From assembly GCF_018603515.1 (NCBI RefSeq), contig NZ_JACATN010000004.1, positions 372,001 to 436,000 on the forward strand: a stretch of 64,000 nucleotides of DNA. The letters are read 5' to 3'. Positions 35,019-43,121 of the stretch are shown here, in pieces. Within the stretch, counting starts at the first letter, position 1, and the number at the start of each line of letters is the position of its first letter. The position numbers and the translations under genes were made by a program. The stretch comes from Zobellia barbeyronii. GTDB lineage: Bacteria > Bacteroidota > Bacteroidia > Flavobacteriales > Flavobacteriaceae. A model generated the notes under the pieces. The model did no database searches and was not told the DNA's origin. It saw only the letters and a list, made by a program, of their open reading frames with translations.

Positions 35019-35663
35019 ATGGCTGCGTTAAATTATATTACGGGGAATGAAAAAAAATTAAAGGTCATTAAATCTAATTCCATTACTTTTGATAACGACA
35101 AAAAACGTATGCCAGAACACCAACTAATGCCCGATAAATGGGTAGACTTATACGCAGATTACCTTTTTAACTACGCAATAGGCCGTATTAGCGATGCTGA
35201 AGTAGCAAAAGACCTTGTTCAAGAAACTTTTATGGCGGGTTTAAAATCTGCCAAAAATTACAAGGGAGATGCTGCCGAACGTACGTGGTTAATCGCTATT
35301 TTAAAGCGAAAAGTAATTGACCATTACAGAAAAACCAACTCTAAAAAAGGAAAAGCAGAAGTGCGAATGAACTATAGTTCGCAAACTGATGCCGAAGGTG
35401 ATTGGTTAGAAGAACAGGTTGCCGACCCTTTTAGTTCCTTCGAAAACAGCGATATAGAAAACGAAGAACTGGGACTTGCTATTCAATCTTGTATTGCCAA
35501 ACTACCTAAAAAACAAGCTTTGGTCTTTACTATGAAAACTATTCAAGGAGTTAGTACGGAAGATATTTGTAATGAGCTCGATATTAATCCGTCTAACCTG
35601 TGGGTAATGATACATAGAGCTAGAACAGCTTTAATGGATTGCCTTAATCAAAATTGGTTTTAA
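35019..35663 (+). CDS. ECF-type RNA polymerase sigma-70 factor
   Basis: A 214-residue ECF sigma factor. Region 2 is visible in DLYADYLFNYAIGRI, AKDLVQETFMAGLKS and ERTWLIAILKRKVIDHYRK, and region 4 in CIAKLPKKQALVFTMKTIQGVSTEDICNELDINPSNLWVMIHRARTAL-type sequence (written here in segments of the DNA-binding helix). The first 30 residues are basic and not sigma-like; Met31 (35109) is a plausible alternative start. A 75-residue zinc-type protein gene follows after 3 bases, probably its anti-sigma factor. Target genes are unknown. Confidence 0.9.
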   Translation: MAALNYITGNEKKLKVIKSNSITFDNDKKRMPEHQLMPDKWVDLYADYLFNYAIGRISDAEVAKDLVQETFMAGLKSAKNYKGDAAERTWLIAILKRKVIDHYRKTNSKKGKAEVRMNYSSQTDAEGDWLEEQVADPFSSFENSDIENEELGLAIQSCIAKLPKKQALVFTMKTIQGVSTEDICNELDINPSNLWVMIHRARTALMDCLNQNWF

Positions 35664-35666
35664 ACT

Positions 35667-35894
35667 ATGATTTCTTGCGACAAAGCCGCCATAATTTGCA
35701 ACAAAGCCCAATACAGGGAAGCAACTTTTACGGAAAAACTAAAATTGCGTTTTCACTTATTCATGTGTAAAACTTGTTCTAAAGCAACTAAAGAGAACAC
35801 TCAATTAACGACCCTATGCCAAAAGGCAGATCTTCACAGCTTAACCGAACAGGAAAAGTTGAAAATGAAGCAAATTTTAGATAAAATGAATTAA
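35667..35894 (+). CDS. Small soluble zinc-type anti-sigma factor candidate
   Basis: A 75-residue protein starting 3 bases after the ECF sigma gene. It has the zinc anti-sigma pattern His30-x3-Cys34-x2-Cys37 (HLFMCKTC), with upstream cysteines Cys4 and Cys11 that could complete the site. There is no membrane segment, unlike most anti-sigma factors, so it would act in the cytoplasm, perhaps sensing redox or metal state as RsrA/ChrR-type proteins do. The function is inferred from position and motif. Its stop overlaps that of the convergent UbiA-like gene (TTAA). Confidence 0.72.
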   Translation: MISCDKAAIICNKAQYREATFTEKLKLRFHLFMCKTCSKATKENTQLTTLCQKADLHSLTEQEKLKMKQILDKMN

Positions 35895-36715
35895 AAGAAT
35901 TTTCCAAAGACAAATAATAATGTCCACCAGAAAATAGAAATTCCTTCCACCCAAAAAGAGGCAAAATATCTATTTTGCTGACGTTTTGTAACGAACATCA
36001 AAGCTCCCAAGGTCAAAAACATAATACCTCCAGCAATAGCTTCATACATAGAAATAGTGTCTTTCATAAAAATTAGAAAGAAAAATGGGAGTGTACAAAA
36101 CGATCCGAATATTTTAGTATTAGCAATCCCATAACGTTGCGGCAAAGTCTTTAATTCCGGACTGTCATAAGCCAAGTCACGAATCTCAAAGGGAATCAGT
36201 AAAATCAGCACGAACAAAAAGCGCTGTACGCATTCTATCCAAACATCTTTCTCCATAGGTCCTACTTCCGATAATACAGGAAGAATGACGGTAGCCCCTG
36301 CCCATACCAATGCAACAATGAAAATTTTCAATCCTCCCCAACTCCTAAGGTTTTTTGCGTGAGGTAATAACGGCACAGCATACAGCCCTGTAAGACCTAC
36401 AAGCCCACCAACACCCATCCATACTTCTAGCTTAAGAAAACAACCATGATATAAAGCAATGGCCAAGGCTATAAAGCTTACAAATTGAATGTTCTTTTGA
36501 TATTTATTGGCTACTAGAATATACTTCTTTGCCTCTACCCCATATTTTACAAAATTGTAACAGGCAATAGATCCAAAAAAAAGAAACCAAGCTAGATGTT
36601 GGTCTACACCGTATCCCAATGTAATATCAGTTACATGTACAAGTGCATAAACGGCAAAAGCAACATGTATAGAGGCATCAAGGTAAAAATCAAAAACACG
36701 GTTAATAGCCTTCAT
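35891..36715 (-). CDS. UbiA-like polytopic membrane protein, first active-site motif degenerate
   Basis: A 274-residue protein with seven to nine hydrophobic helices. The second aspartate motif of UbiA-type prenyltransferases is recognisable: IRD180-LAYD184-SPELKTLPQRYG. The first motif, normally NDxxDxxxD, would fall at N54-FVKYGVEA, which lacks the aspartates. Prenyl transfer by the usual magnesium-diphosphate mechanism is therefore doubtful. A -7 box lies exactly four bases before the ATG. It may be an inactive or altered family member; I give no symbol. Confidence 0.65.
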   Translation of the reverse strand: MKAINRVFDFYLDASIHVAFAVYALVHVTDITLGYGVDQHLAWFLFFGSIACYNFVKYGVEAKKYILVANKYQKNIQFVSFIALAIALYHGCFLKLEVWMGVGGLVGLTGLYAVPLLPHAKNLRSWGGLKIFIVALVWAGATVILPVLSEVGPMEKDVWIECVQRFLFVLILLIPFEIRDLAYDSPELKTLPQRYGIANTKIFGSFCTLPFFFLIFMKDTISMYEAIAGGIMFLTLGALMFVTKRQQNRYFASFWVEGISIFWWTLLFVFGKFF

Positions 36716-36719
36716 CCTA

Positions 36720-36727
36720 CAAAACTA
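36720..36727 (-). promoter_or_regulatory. Bacteroidota -7 box for the UbiA-like gene
   Basis: On the minus strand TAGTTTTG matches TAnnTTTG and ends four bases before the ATG (36715), the same spacing as at rlmB and rarA. A leaderless transcript is predicted. Confidence 0.45.
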
Positions 36728-36839
36728 ACGAAACTGTTCATAAACACCGTTTTTAGTTAAAAACTTTCATCCTACGGAACAATTATGTGATAATTTTAAG
36801 GGATAAAATGTCTAATTTTACGGCACTTATTTTTAAGCT

Positions 36840-39692
36840 ATGAAGACAGACGTATTTGCTTTGCGCCATATAGGCGTCAGGGAAGAAAATCAAGAGCATA
36901 TGCTCAAAACTGTAGGAACAGACTCCTTGGAGCAGCTCATTTATGAGACCATTCCAAACGATATTCGCCTAAAACAACCATTGCAGCTTAATGCCGCTAT
37001 GAGCGAACATAAATTTCTGGCCCACATTCAAGAACTTTCAGAAGAAAATGAAGTTTTTCACACATATATTGGTCTTGGATATCATGAAAGCTTGACACCT
37101 TCTGTGATCAAAAGAAATATACTAGAGAACCCAGGTTGGTACACCGCATATACTCCTTATCAAGCTGAAATTGCCCAAGGAAGACTAGAAGCCCTTTTGA
37201 ATTTTCAAACTGTTATAGCTGACCTAACGGGAATGGAATTGGCAAATGCTTCGCTTTTAGATGAAAGTACAGCTGCCGCAGAAGCCATGACCATGTTGTT
37301 TGATGTTCGTAGCCGCGAACAAAAGAAAAACGGTATTCTAAAGTTCTTCGTTTCCGAAGAAGTACTACCACAAACACTGTCTCTTTTAAAGACACGTTCA
37401 ACGCCACTAGGTATTGAGTTAGTTATAGGAAACCATGAAGAATTCTCTTTCACCCAAGATTTTTACGGAGCTTTATTGCAATACCCAGGAAAATATGGTC
37501 AAGTAAACGACTATGCAGATTTTGTTTCCAAAGCCAAAGAAAATGATATTAAAGTAGCTGTTGCAGCAGACATACTAAGTTTAGTACTTCTTACTCCTCC
37601 GGGAGAATTTGGTGTTGATGTTGTTGTAGGTACTACACAGCGCTTTGGTATTCCTCTAGGTTATGGAGGTCCTCATGCTGCATTTTTCGCAACAAAAGAA
37701 GCGTACAAAAGAAATATTCCCGGTCGGATTATTGGCGTCACTAAAGATACTGATGGCAAAACTGCCCTTAGAATGGCACTCCAGACTAGAGAACAACATA
37801 TTAAAAGAGATAAGGCTACCTCAAACATCTGTACAGCCCAAGTGCTATTGGCCGTCATGGCGGGTATGTATGCCGTATATCATGGGCCAGAAGGCTTAAA
37901 GTATATAGCAAATAAGGTACACCGTACCGCAGTAACCTTAGCTGATGCGCTAGAAAAATTGGGCTTATATCAAACCAATTCTTCTTATTTTGACACAATT
38001 ACCGTGAAAGCGGATGCTGGTAGCGTTCGGAAAGTAGCAGAGAAAAACAGAGTTAACTTCCTTTATATTGACAATGAAACTATTTCCATTGCTGTAAATG
38101 AAGCTACATCGCTACAAGACCTTAACCAAATTGTCTCTATTTTCACAGAGGCCCTTGGAAAAGAAACTAAAGAAACAGAAAGTCTCTTATCTAAATCTGC
38201 AATAACTCCAAGCATACAGCGACACTCTTCTTTTTTACAGAATGAAGTATTTAACATGTACCATTCAGAAACAGAACTGATGCGTTACATTAAGAAACTA
38301 GAGCGCAAAGACCTTTCATTGAACCATTCTATGATTTCATTAGGTTCATGTACAATGAAATTGAATGCCGCTTCAGAGATGCTACCATTGAGTATGGCGC
38401 GTTGGGCTAACATTCATCCGTTTGTACCTATTGAACAAGCTAAAGGATATCAGTTTGTGTTGAAAGAATTGGCCAAAGATTTATCAACAATAACAGGTTT
38501 TGCTGCAACATCATTGCAACCCAATTCGGGCGCACAAGGTGAGTACGCAGGCCTTATGGTAATTAGAGCATACCACGAATCCCGAAATGAAGGACACAGA
38601 GATGTGTGCATCATTCCAGCTTCGGCACACGGTACCAATCCTGCCTCTGCTGTAATGGCCGGCATGAAAGTAGTCGTAACCAAGACCGATGAAAAAGGAA
38701 ATATAGACGTATCCGATTTAGAAGAAAAAGTTTTAAAGCATTCAGAAAATCTTGCTGCTTTAATGGTTACTTACCCTTCTACGCACGGTGTTTTTGAGTC
38801 TTCAATTAAACACATAACAAAACTGATTCATGATAACGGCGGCCAAGTATATATGGACGGCGCTAACATGAACGCACAAGTAGGTCTTACAAATCCTGCA
38901 ATTATTGGTGCCGACGTTTGCCACTTAAACCTTCATAAAACGTTTGCCATACCACACGGTGGTGGCGGCCCTGGTGTAGGTCCAATTTGTGTTGCAGAGC
39001 AATTAGTTCCATTTCTTCCAGGTAACCCTGTCATTGAAACAGGTGGTGATGAAGCCATTACTGCAATTTCTGCGGCACCATGGGGAAGTTCCTTGGTTTG
39101 CTTAATCTCTTATGGCTATATAAAAATGCTTGGAGAACAAGGTTTGAGACACTCCACCGAAATAGCGATATTGAATGCGAATTATATCAAACACAAATTA
39201 AGCGGAGCCTACGATGTTCTTTATACAGGTGAAAAAGGACGTGCAGCACACGAGATGATTATTGATTGTAGACCTTTTAAAAAGAATGGTATTGAAGTTA
39301 CTGATATAGCAAAAAGGTTAATGGACTATGGTTTTCACGCACCAACGGTTTCTTTTCCAGTAGCAGGAACCTTAATGATCGAACCTACGGAAAGTGAAAG
39401 TTTGACCGAATTAGACCGTTTTTGTGATGCTATGTTATCCATCAGAGCAGAAATTAACGATGCATCTACAGAAGACAATAATAATGTGCTTAAAAATTCA
39501 CCACATACCCTAGAAATGTTAACTGCAGATGAATGGAATTTCCCATATAGCAGACAAAAAGCAGCATTTCCGCTTTCGTACATTCAAGAAAACAAATTTT
39601 GGCCTTCAGTTAGACGAGTTGATGACGCCTATGGAGACCGTAATTTAATATGTACCTGCGCACCAATTGAAGCCTACGCAGAGGCAGAATAA
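36840..39692 (+). CDS. gcvP: Glycine dehydrogenase (aminomethyl-transferring), P protein
   Basis: A 950-residue P protein of the glycine cleavage system: it decarboxylates glycine on PLP and passes the aminomethyl group to lipoyl-GcvH. Both halves of the fused single-chain form are present. The PLP lysine is Lys700 in NLHKTFAIPHGGGGPG; nearby are GSCTMKLNA, QPNSGAQGEYAG and SAHGTNPASA. Length is normal. No glycine riboswitch is seen in the 124-base leader. A strong terminator follows. Confidence 0.97.
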   Translation: MKTDVFALRHIGVREENQEHMLKTVGTDSLEQLIYETIPNDIRLKQPLQLNAAMSEHKFLAHIQELSEENEVFHTYIGLGYHESLTPSVIKRNILENPGWYTAYTPYQAEIAQGRLEALLNFQTVIADLTGMELANASLLDESTAAAEAMTMLFDVRSREQKKNGILKFFVSEEVLPQTLSLLKTRSTPLGIELVIGNHEEFSFTQDFYGALLQYPGKYGQVNDYADFVSKAKENDIKVAVAADILSLVLLTPPGEFGVDVVVGTTQRFGIPLGYGGPHAAFFATKEAYKRNIPGRIIGVTKDTDGKTALRMALQTREQHIKRDKATSNICTAQVLLAVMAGMYAVYHGPEGLKYIANKVHRTAVTLADALEKLGLYQTNSSYFDTITVKADAGSVRKVAEKNRVNFLYIDNETISIAVNEATSLQDLNQIVSIFTEALGKETKETESLLSKSAITPSIQRHSSFLQNEVFNMYHSETELMRYIKKLERKDLSLNHSMISLGSCTMKLNAASEMLPLSMARWANIHPFVPIEQAKGYQFVLKELAKDLSTITGFAATSLQPNSGAQGEYAGLMVIRAYHESRNEGHRDVCIIPASAHGTNPASAVMAGMKVVVTKTDEKGNIDVSDLEEKVLKHSENLAALMVTYPSTHGVFESSIKHITKLIHDNGGQVYMDGANMNAQVGLTNPAIIGADVCHLNLHKTFAIPHGGGGPGVGPICVAEQLVPFLPGNPVIETGGDEAITAISAAPWGSSLVCLISYGYIKMLGEQGLRHSTEIAILNANYIKHKLSGAYDVLYTGEKGRAAHEMIIDCRPFKKNGIEVTDIAKRLMDYGFHAPTVSFPVAGTLMIEPTESESLTELDRFCDAMLSIRAEINDASTEDNNNVLKNSPHTLEMLTADEWNFPYSRQKAAFPLSYIQENKFWPSVRRVDDAYGDRNLICTCAPIEAYAEAE

Positions 39693-39709
39693 TTACCGAC
39701 AACACCAAT

Positions 39710-39753
39710 GAATACGGGCCTTTTCATTCAAATGTAAAGGCCCGTATTCTTTT
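39710..39753 (+). terminator. Rho-independent terminator of gcvP
   Basis: A perfect 14-bp stem, GAATACGGGCCTTT (39710-39723) with AAAGGCCCGTATTC (39736-39749), has a 12-base loop and is followed by TTTT. It isolates gcvP from the KAS III genes. Confidence 0.92.
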
Positions 39754-39791
39754 CACTTAATTTTGATAAAGGTCTTGAACATCGTAAAAGT

Positions 39792-39826
39792 TGTTATGCA
39801 TGCATAACATTCAATTAGTTATGCAT
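39792..39826. promoter_or_regulatory. 18-bp palindrome and extra half-site upstream of the KAS III gene
   Basis: TGTTATGCATGCATAACA (39792-39809) is a perfect 18-bp palindrome. Its half GTTATGCAT recurs in direct orientation at 39818-39826, 25 bases further on. The array ends 31 bases before the KAS III ATG, where an operator would be expected. No TAnnTTTG box is seen beside it. The binding protein is unknown. Confidence 0.55.
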
Positions 39827-39857
39827 TACCTTGCAAAGTGATAAAATAAATTACAAT

Positions 39858-40913
39858 ATGTCAATTGCAATTACAGGAACAGGAAGTTACATACCATCGC
39901 TAGTCGTTCCTAACGACGAATTTGAAGGTCATAATTTTTTAAATGCAGACGGATCACCATTTGCCCATGACAACGCCGTTATCATCCAGAAATTCAAAGG
40001 AATTACGGGAATTGAAGAACGACGTTATGTTGAAAAAAATCTGAATACCTCTGACATTGGCTTTCTTGCTGCAGAAAAAGCAATTACCGATGCAGGAATA
40101 GATAAAGAGACCATAGATTACATCATTTTTGCTCATAATTTTGGAGACGTTTCTCCTAATAATATTCAAGGAGACAGCCTACCTAGCTTAGCTACAAGGG
40201 TAAAGCAACATTTACGCATAAAAAATCCCACTTGTGTCGCCTATGATTTAATTTTCGGATGTCCGGGATGGATTCAAGGAGCTATACAGGCAAATGCTTT
40301 CATTAAAAGCGGTATTGCAAAAAGGTGTCTTGTTATTGGCGCAGAAACTTTATCTCGTATTGTAGACCCACATGACAGGGATTCTATGATTTACTCAGAT
40401 GGTGCTGGTGCAGCTATAATTGAAGAAACTGACGGTGCTGGTGAAATACTTTCACATGCAAGTGCAACACACGCTTACGAAGAAGCTTATTTTTTATTCT
40501 TCGGTAAATCTTACAATAAAGAAAAAGACGATACCAAGTACATAAAAATGTACGGTCGTAAAATTTACGAGTTTGCCGTTACCCACGTACCACAAGCTAT
40601 GAAAGATTGTCTGGACGAAAGTGGAGTTGCGATAAAGGACCTCAAAAAAATCTTCATTCACCAAGCGAATGAGAAGATGGACGAAGCCATTGTAAAACGT
40701 TTCTACGGTCTTTACAACCATGAAATTCCGGAGAATATCATGCCTATGAGCATTGGTAAATTAGGTAACAGCTCAGTAGCTACAGTACCTACTCTTTTCG
40801 ATTTGGTACTTAACGGAAAAATAGAAAATCAAGACGTTCAAAAGGGAGATGTTGTTATCTTTGCAAGTGTTGGTGCGGGTATGAACATTAATGCCATGGT
40901 ATACAGGGTATAA
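39858..40913 (+). CDS. 3-oxoacyl-ACP synthase III family (KAS III-like)
   Basis: A 351-residue FabH-like thiolase-fold enzyme, longer than housekeeping FabH. The catalytic triad is intact: Cys135 in FGCPGW, His268 in IHQAN and Asn304 in GNSS. It has an extra N-terminal stretch (EFEGHNFLNADGSPF) and an insert around 207-230. The ATG at 39858 is preferred over an upstream in-frame TTG. Such variants often start special lipid or polyketide chains. The methyltransferase and GT2 genes follow (45 and 48 bases), suggesting a short pathway; it is preceded by an operator-like palindrome. Confidence 0.87.
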   Translation: MSIAITGTGSYIPSLVVPNDEFEGHNFLNADGSPFAHDNAVIIQKFKGITGIEERRYVEKNLNTSDIGFLAAEKAITDAGIDKETIDYIIFAHNFGDVSPNNIQGDSLPSLATRVKQHLRIKNPTCVAYDLIFGCPGWIQGAIQANAFIKSGIAKRCLVIGAETLSRIVDPHDRDSMIYSDGAGAAIIEETDGAGEILSHASATHAYEEAYFLFFGKSYNKEKDDTKYIKMYGRKIYEFAVTHVPQAMKDCLDESGVAIKDLKKIFIHQANEKMDEAIVKRFYGLYNHEIPENIMPMSIGKLGNSSVATVPTLFDLVLNGKIENQDVQKGDVVIFASVGAGMNINAMVYRV

Positions 40914-40958
40914 TTCAATCCGTAACAGCGCAGACAATCAAACTTGCAACCTGTTCAA

Positions 40959-41489
40959 ATGTACGAGAAGACCTATCCGAGTAAACGTTTTCAGCATACC
41001 CTAGATTTTCTAAAGAAACATATTACTCCCGAAGAAACTATTTTAGACCTCGGTGTAGAGAATCCGTTTTCTAAAATCATGAAAGAACAGGGGTATTCCG
41101 TAGAGAATACTAAAGGTGAAGATTTGGATATTGACTACTCTTCCTTAACCAGCTCAAACGCAAAAGTAGTTACTGCATTTGAAATTTTTGAACACTTACT
41201 AGCTCCTTTTAACCCCCTTAGGGAAATAAAAGCAGACAAGATAGTTGCAAGCATTCCTCTAAAATTATGGTTTGCCCCTGCCTACCGCAGTAAAACCGAC
41301 CCATGGGACCGTCATTATCATGAATTTGAAGATTGGCAGTTTGACTGGCTTTTAGAAAAAGCTGGTTGGGAAATAAAGGATAGAGCAAAATGGACCAACC
41401 CTGTTAAAAAGCTAGGCATACGCCCCCTATTGCGCAGTTTTACCCCACGGTACTATATTATCTATGCGGTAAGGAAACAAGAACAATAA
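40959..41489 (+). CDS. Methyltransferase-like protein (class I fold, degenerate motif I)
   Basis: A 176-residue protein with class I methyltransferase features: motif I region ILDLGVENPFSKIM (the usual GxGxG is reduced to one Gly), GEDLDIDY at motif II, and AFEIFEHLL, typical of the Methyltransf_11/23 type. The C-terminal YHEFEDWQFDWLLEKAGWEIKD resembles the region after motif III in sugar or lipid methyltransferases. The ATG at 40959 is chosen over an upstream in-frame TTG. SAM binding is uncertain. Context links it to the KAS III and glycosyltransferase genes. Confidence 0.68.
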   Translation: MYEKTYPSKRFQHTLDFLKKHITPEETILDLGVENPFSKIMKEQGYSVENTKGEDLDIDYSSLTSSNAKVVTAFEIFEHLLAPFNPLREIKADKIVASIPLKLWFAPAYRSKTDPWDRHYHEFEDWQFDWLLEKAGWEIKDRAKWTNPVKKLGIRPLLRSFTPRYYIIYAVRKQEQ

Positions 41490-41537
41490 ACACACAATAT
41501 TATTTCAATTTCATAGCTTTTGCCCTATTAACGTTTT

Positions 41538-42395
41538 ATGGCCATGCACTATTATGTAATCGTTCCCGCTCATAACGAAGAAGGCTTTTTGGCCGACACC
41601 TTAAACTCTATCTTAAGGCAGTCCCTACAACCCAAAAGAGTCGTTGTAGTGAACGATAATTCTACTGACAACACAGAAGTCATCATAGACCAGTTTGCAG
41701 CACTCAGTCCCATTTTTGAAAAGCTAAACACAACATCTTCTACCGAACATATGCCCGGTAGTAAAGTGATTAACGCATTTAACAAAGGATTACAGCTTCT
41801 TGATGAGAATTACGATTTTATTGTAAAGCTAGACGCAGATGTAATTCTTCCCGATAATTACTTTGAGAAAATTGTTTATATTTTTAGAGGACAACCCAAA
41901 GTAGGTATTGCCGGAGGTTTCATTTACGAACAGGTTGAAGATGGGCAGTGGAAATTAAACCACCCTATGGATAAAAACCATGTTCGTGGTGCTTTCAAAG
42001 CATACACCAAAAAATGTTTCAAAGCTATTGGAGGATTACGGAACGCTATGGGATGGGATACTGTAGACGAATTGCTTGCCCAATACCATGGTCATGAGAT
42101 CTATACTGACGATGCTTTAAAAGTAAAACACCTTAGACCTACGGGAAACGCCTATAACAAAAAAGCTAAACTTCTTCAAGGAAAAGCGATGTACACCATG
42201 CGATATGGATTATTAATAACTATAATCGCTTCGTTGAAAATGGCTGTGAAGCAACAAAAACCGCAAGCTTTTTCAGATAATATGCACGGCTATCTAGAAG
42301 CTAAAAAAGAGAAAGAGCCTTTCTTGGTCACAAAAGCCGAGGGTGACTTTATCAGAAAACTACGCTGGAGAAATATTAAAAGAAAGCTTTTATAA
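41538..42395 (+). CDS. Family 2 glycosyltransferase
   Basis: A 285-residue GT-A fold transferase without membrane helices. It opens YYVIVPAHNEEGFLADTL, has VVVVNDNSTDNTE, and the metal-binding DxD is Asp99-Ala-Asp101 in VKLDADVIL. The acceptor side has FKAIGGLRNAMGWDTVDEL and HEIYTDDALKVKHLRPTG. Two starts are possible, Met1 and Met3. Sugar and acceptor are unknown. It ends a three-gene set with KAS III and methyltransferase genes, so a glycolipid product is an inference. A bidirectional terminator follows. Confidence 0.88.
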   Translation: MAMHYYVIVPAHNEEGFLADTLNSILRQSLQPKRVVVVNDNSTDNTEVIIDQFAALSPIFEKLNTTSSTEHMPGSKVINAFNKGLQLLDENYDFIVKLDADVILPDNYFEKIVYIFRGQPKVGIAGGFIYEQVEDGQWKLNHPMDKNHVRGAFKAYTKKCFKAIGGLRNAMGWDTVDELLAQYHGHEIYTDDALKVKHLRPTGNAYNKKAKLLQGKAMYTMRYGLLITIIASLKMAVKQQKPQAFSDNMHGYLEAKKEKEPFLVTKAEGDFIRKLRWRNIKRKLL

Positions 42396-42421
42396 TCAAA
42401 CCAAAATCTTGTAAACAAAAA

Positions 42422-42449
42422 ATGCCCGCTTTAATAGCGGGCATTTTTT
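42422..42449. terminator. Bidirectional terminator between GT2 and OmpH genes
   Basis: ATGCCCGCT (42422-42430) pairs with AGCGGGCAT (42436-42444) around TTAAT, flanked by A on the left and T on the right, so it can end transcription from both sides. It serves the converging GT2 and OmpH genes. Confidence 0.9.
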
Positions 42450-42469
42450 ATATATGTTAATCAGGTGTA

Positions 42470-42979
42470 TTATATACCTAACTCTTTTTTTACATCTACT
42501 AATAGATTCTTACCATTGGCTACAATAAGTCCACCACCGGCTTGAGCATCTATTACATAATCGTATCCTTGTGCTGCAGCTACTTTTTCAATAGCAGCTT
42601 TAGCTTTATCAGATATAGGAGCAAAAAGCTCTCCTTGCTTCTTCTGAAGCTCTCTTTGTGCGGCTTGTTGTGCTTCACCTATGTTCTTTTGAACACCTTG
42701 AAGCTCTATTGCTCTTTTTTCGTTCTCTTCTTTTGATTTTGAAGGAGCCTCATTTTGGTACAAAGTAGCTTTGTTCTGAAATTCGGTCATTGAACTTTCA
42801 ATATCAGCATTGTAAGTTTCAGATAATTTTTTAAGTTCTGCTTCTGCAGTTTTCATCTCTGGCATTGCACTTAATAATTGGGTAACATCTATGTGTGCTA
42901 CTTTACTCTGTGCGTTAACAAAACCTGTAGCGGCTACAAACAATACTAAGGCTACTGCTATTTTCTTTAAGTGTTTCAT
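42470..42979 (-). CDS. OmpH/Skp family periplasmic chaperone
   Basis: A 169-residue OmpH/Skp protein with a signal peptide (about 1-24, ending GFVNAQ). The mature chain begins SKVAHIDVTQLLSAMPEM, followed by a long helical coiled-coil arm (about 45-120, rich in Glu/Lys/Gln) and a short globular end with AAQGYDYVIDAQAGGGLIVANG. Skp-type trimers carry unfolded outer-membrane proteins to BamA, which is encoded just upstream in the cluster. Two paralogues are next to each other; this is the shorter one. Confidence 0.92.
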   Translation of the reverse strand: MKHLKKIAVALVLFVAATGFVNAQSKVAHIDVTQLLSAMPEMKTAEAELKKLSETYNADIESSMTEFQNKATLYQNEAPSKSKEENEKRAIELQGVQKNIGEAQQAAQRELQKKQGELFAPISDKAKAAIEKVAAAQGYDYVIDAQAGGGLIVANGKNLLVDVKKELGI

Positions 42980-43121
42980 GATAATTCTAGTTAAAATAAT
43001 TGAGTGTTAATTTCTGGTTAATGTATTTTTCTCGTTTCACATTTGCTAAGCAAATCGCCGCAATGTATTAAAATTATGTCTATTTAGCAGATGATTGCGA
43101 GACTTTGTTCAGTAAACCGTC

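Noticed and set aside
36716-36839. Possible glycine riboswitch ahead of gcvP
   Set aside because: The 124-base leader is AT-rich and lacks the tandem G-rich aptamer features.
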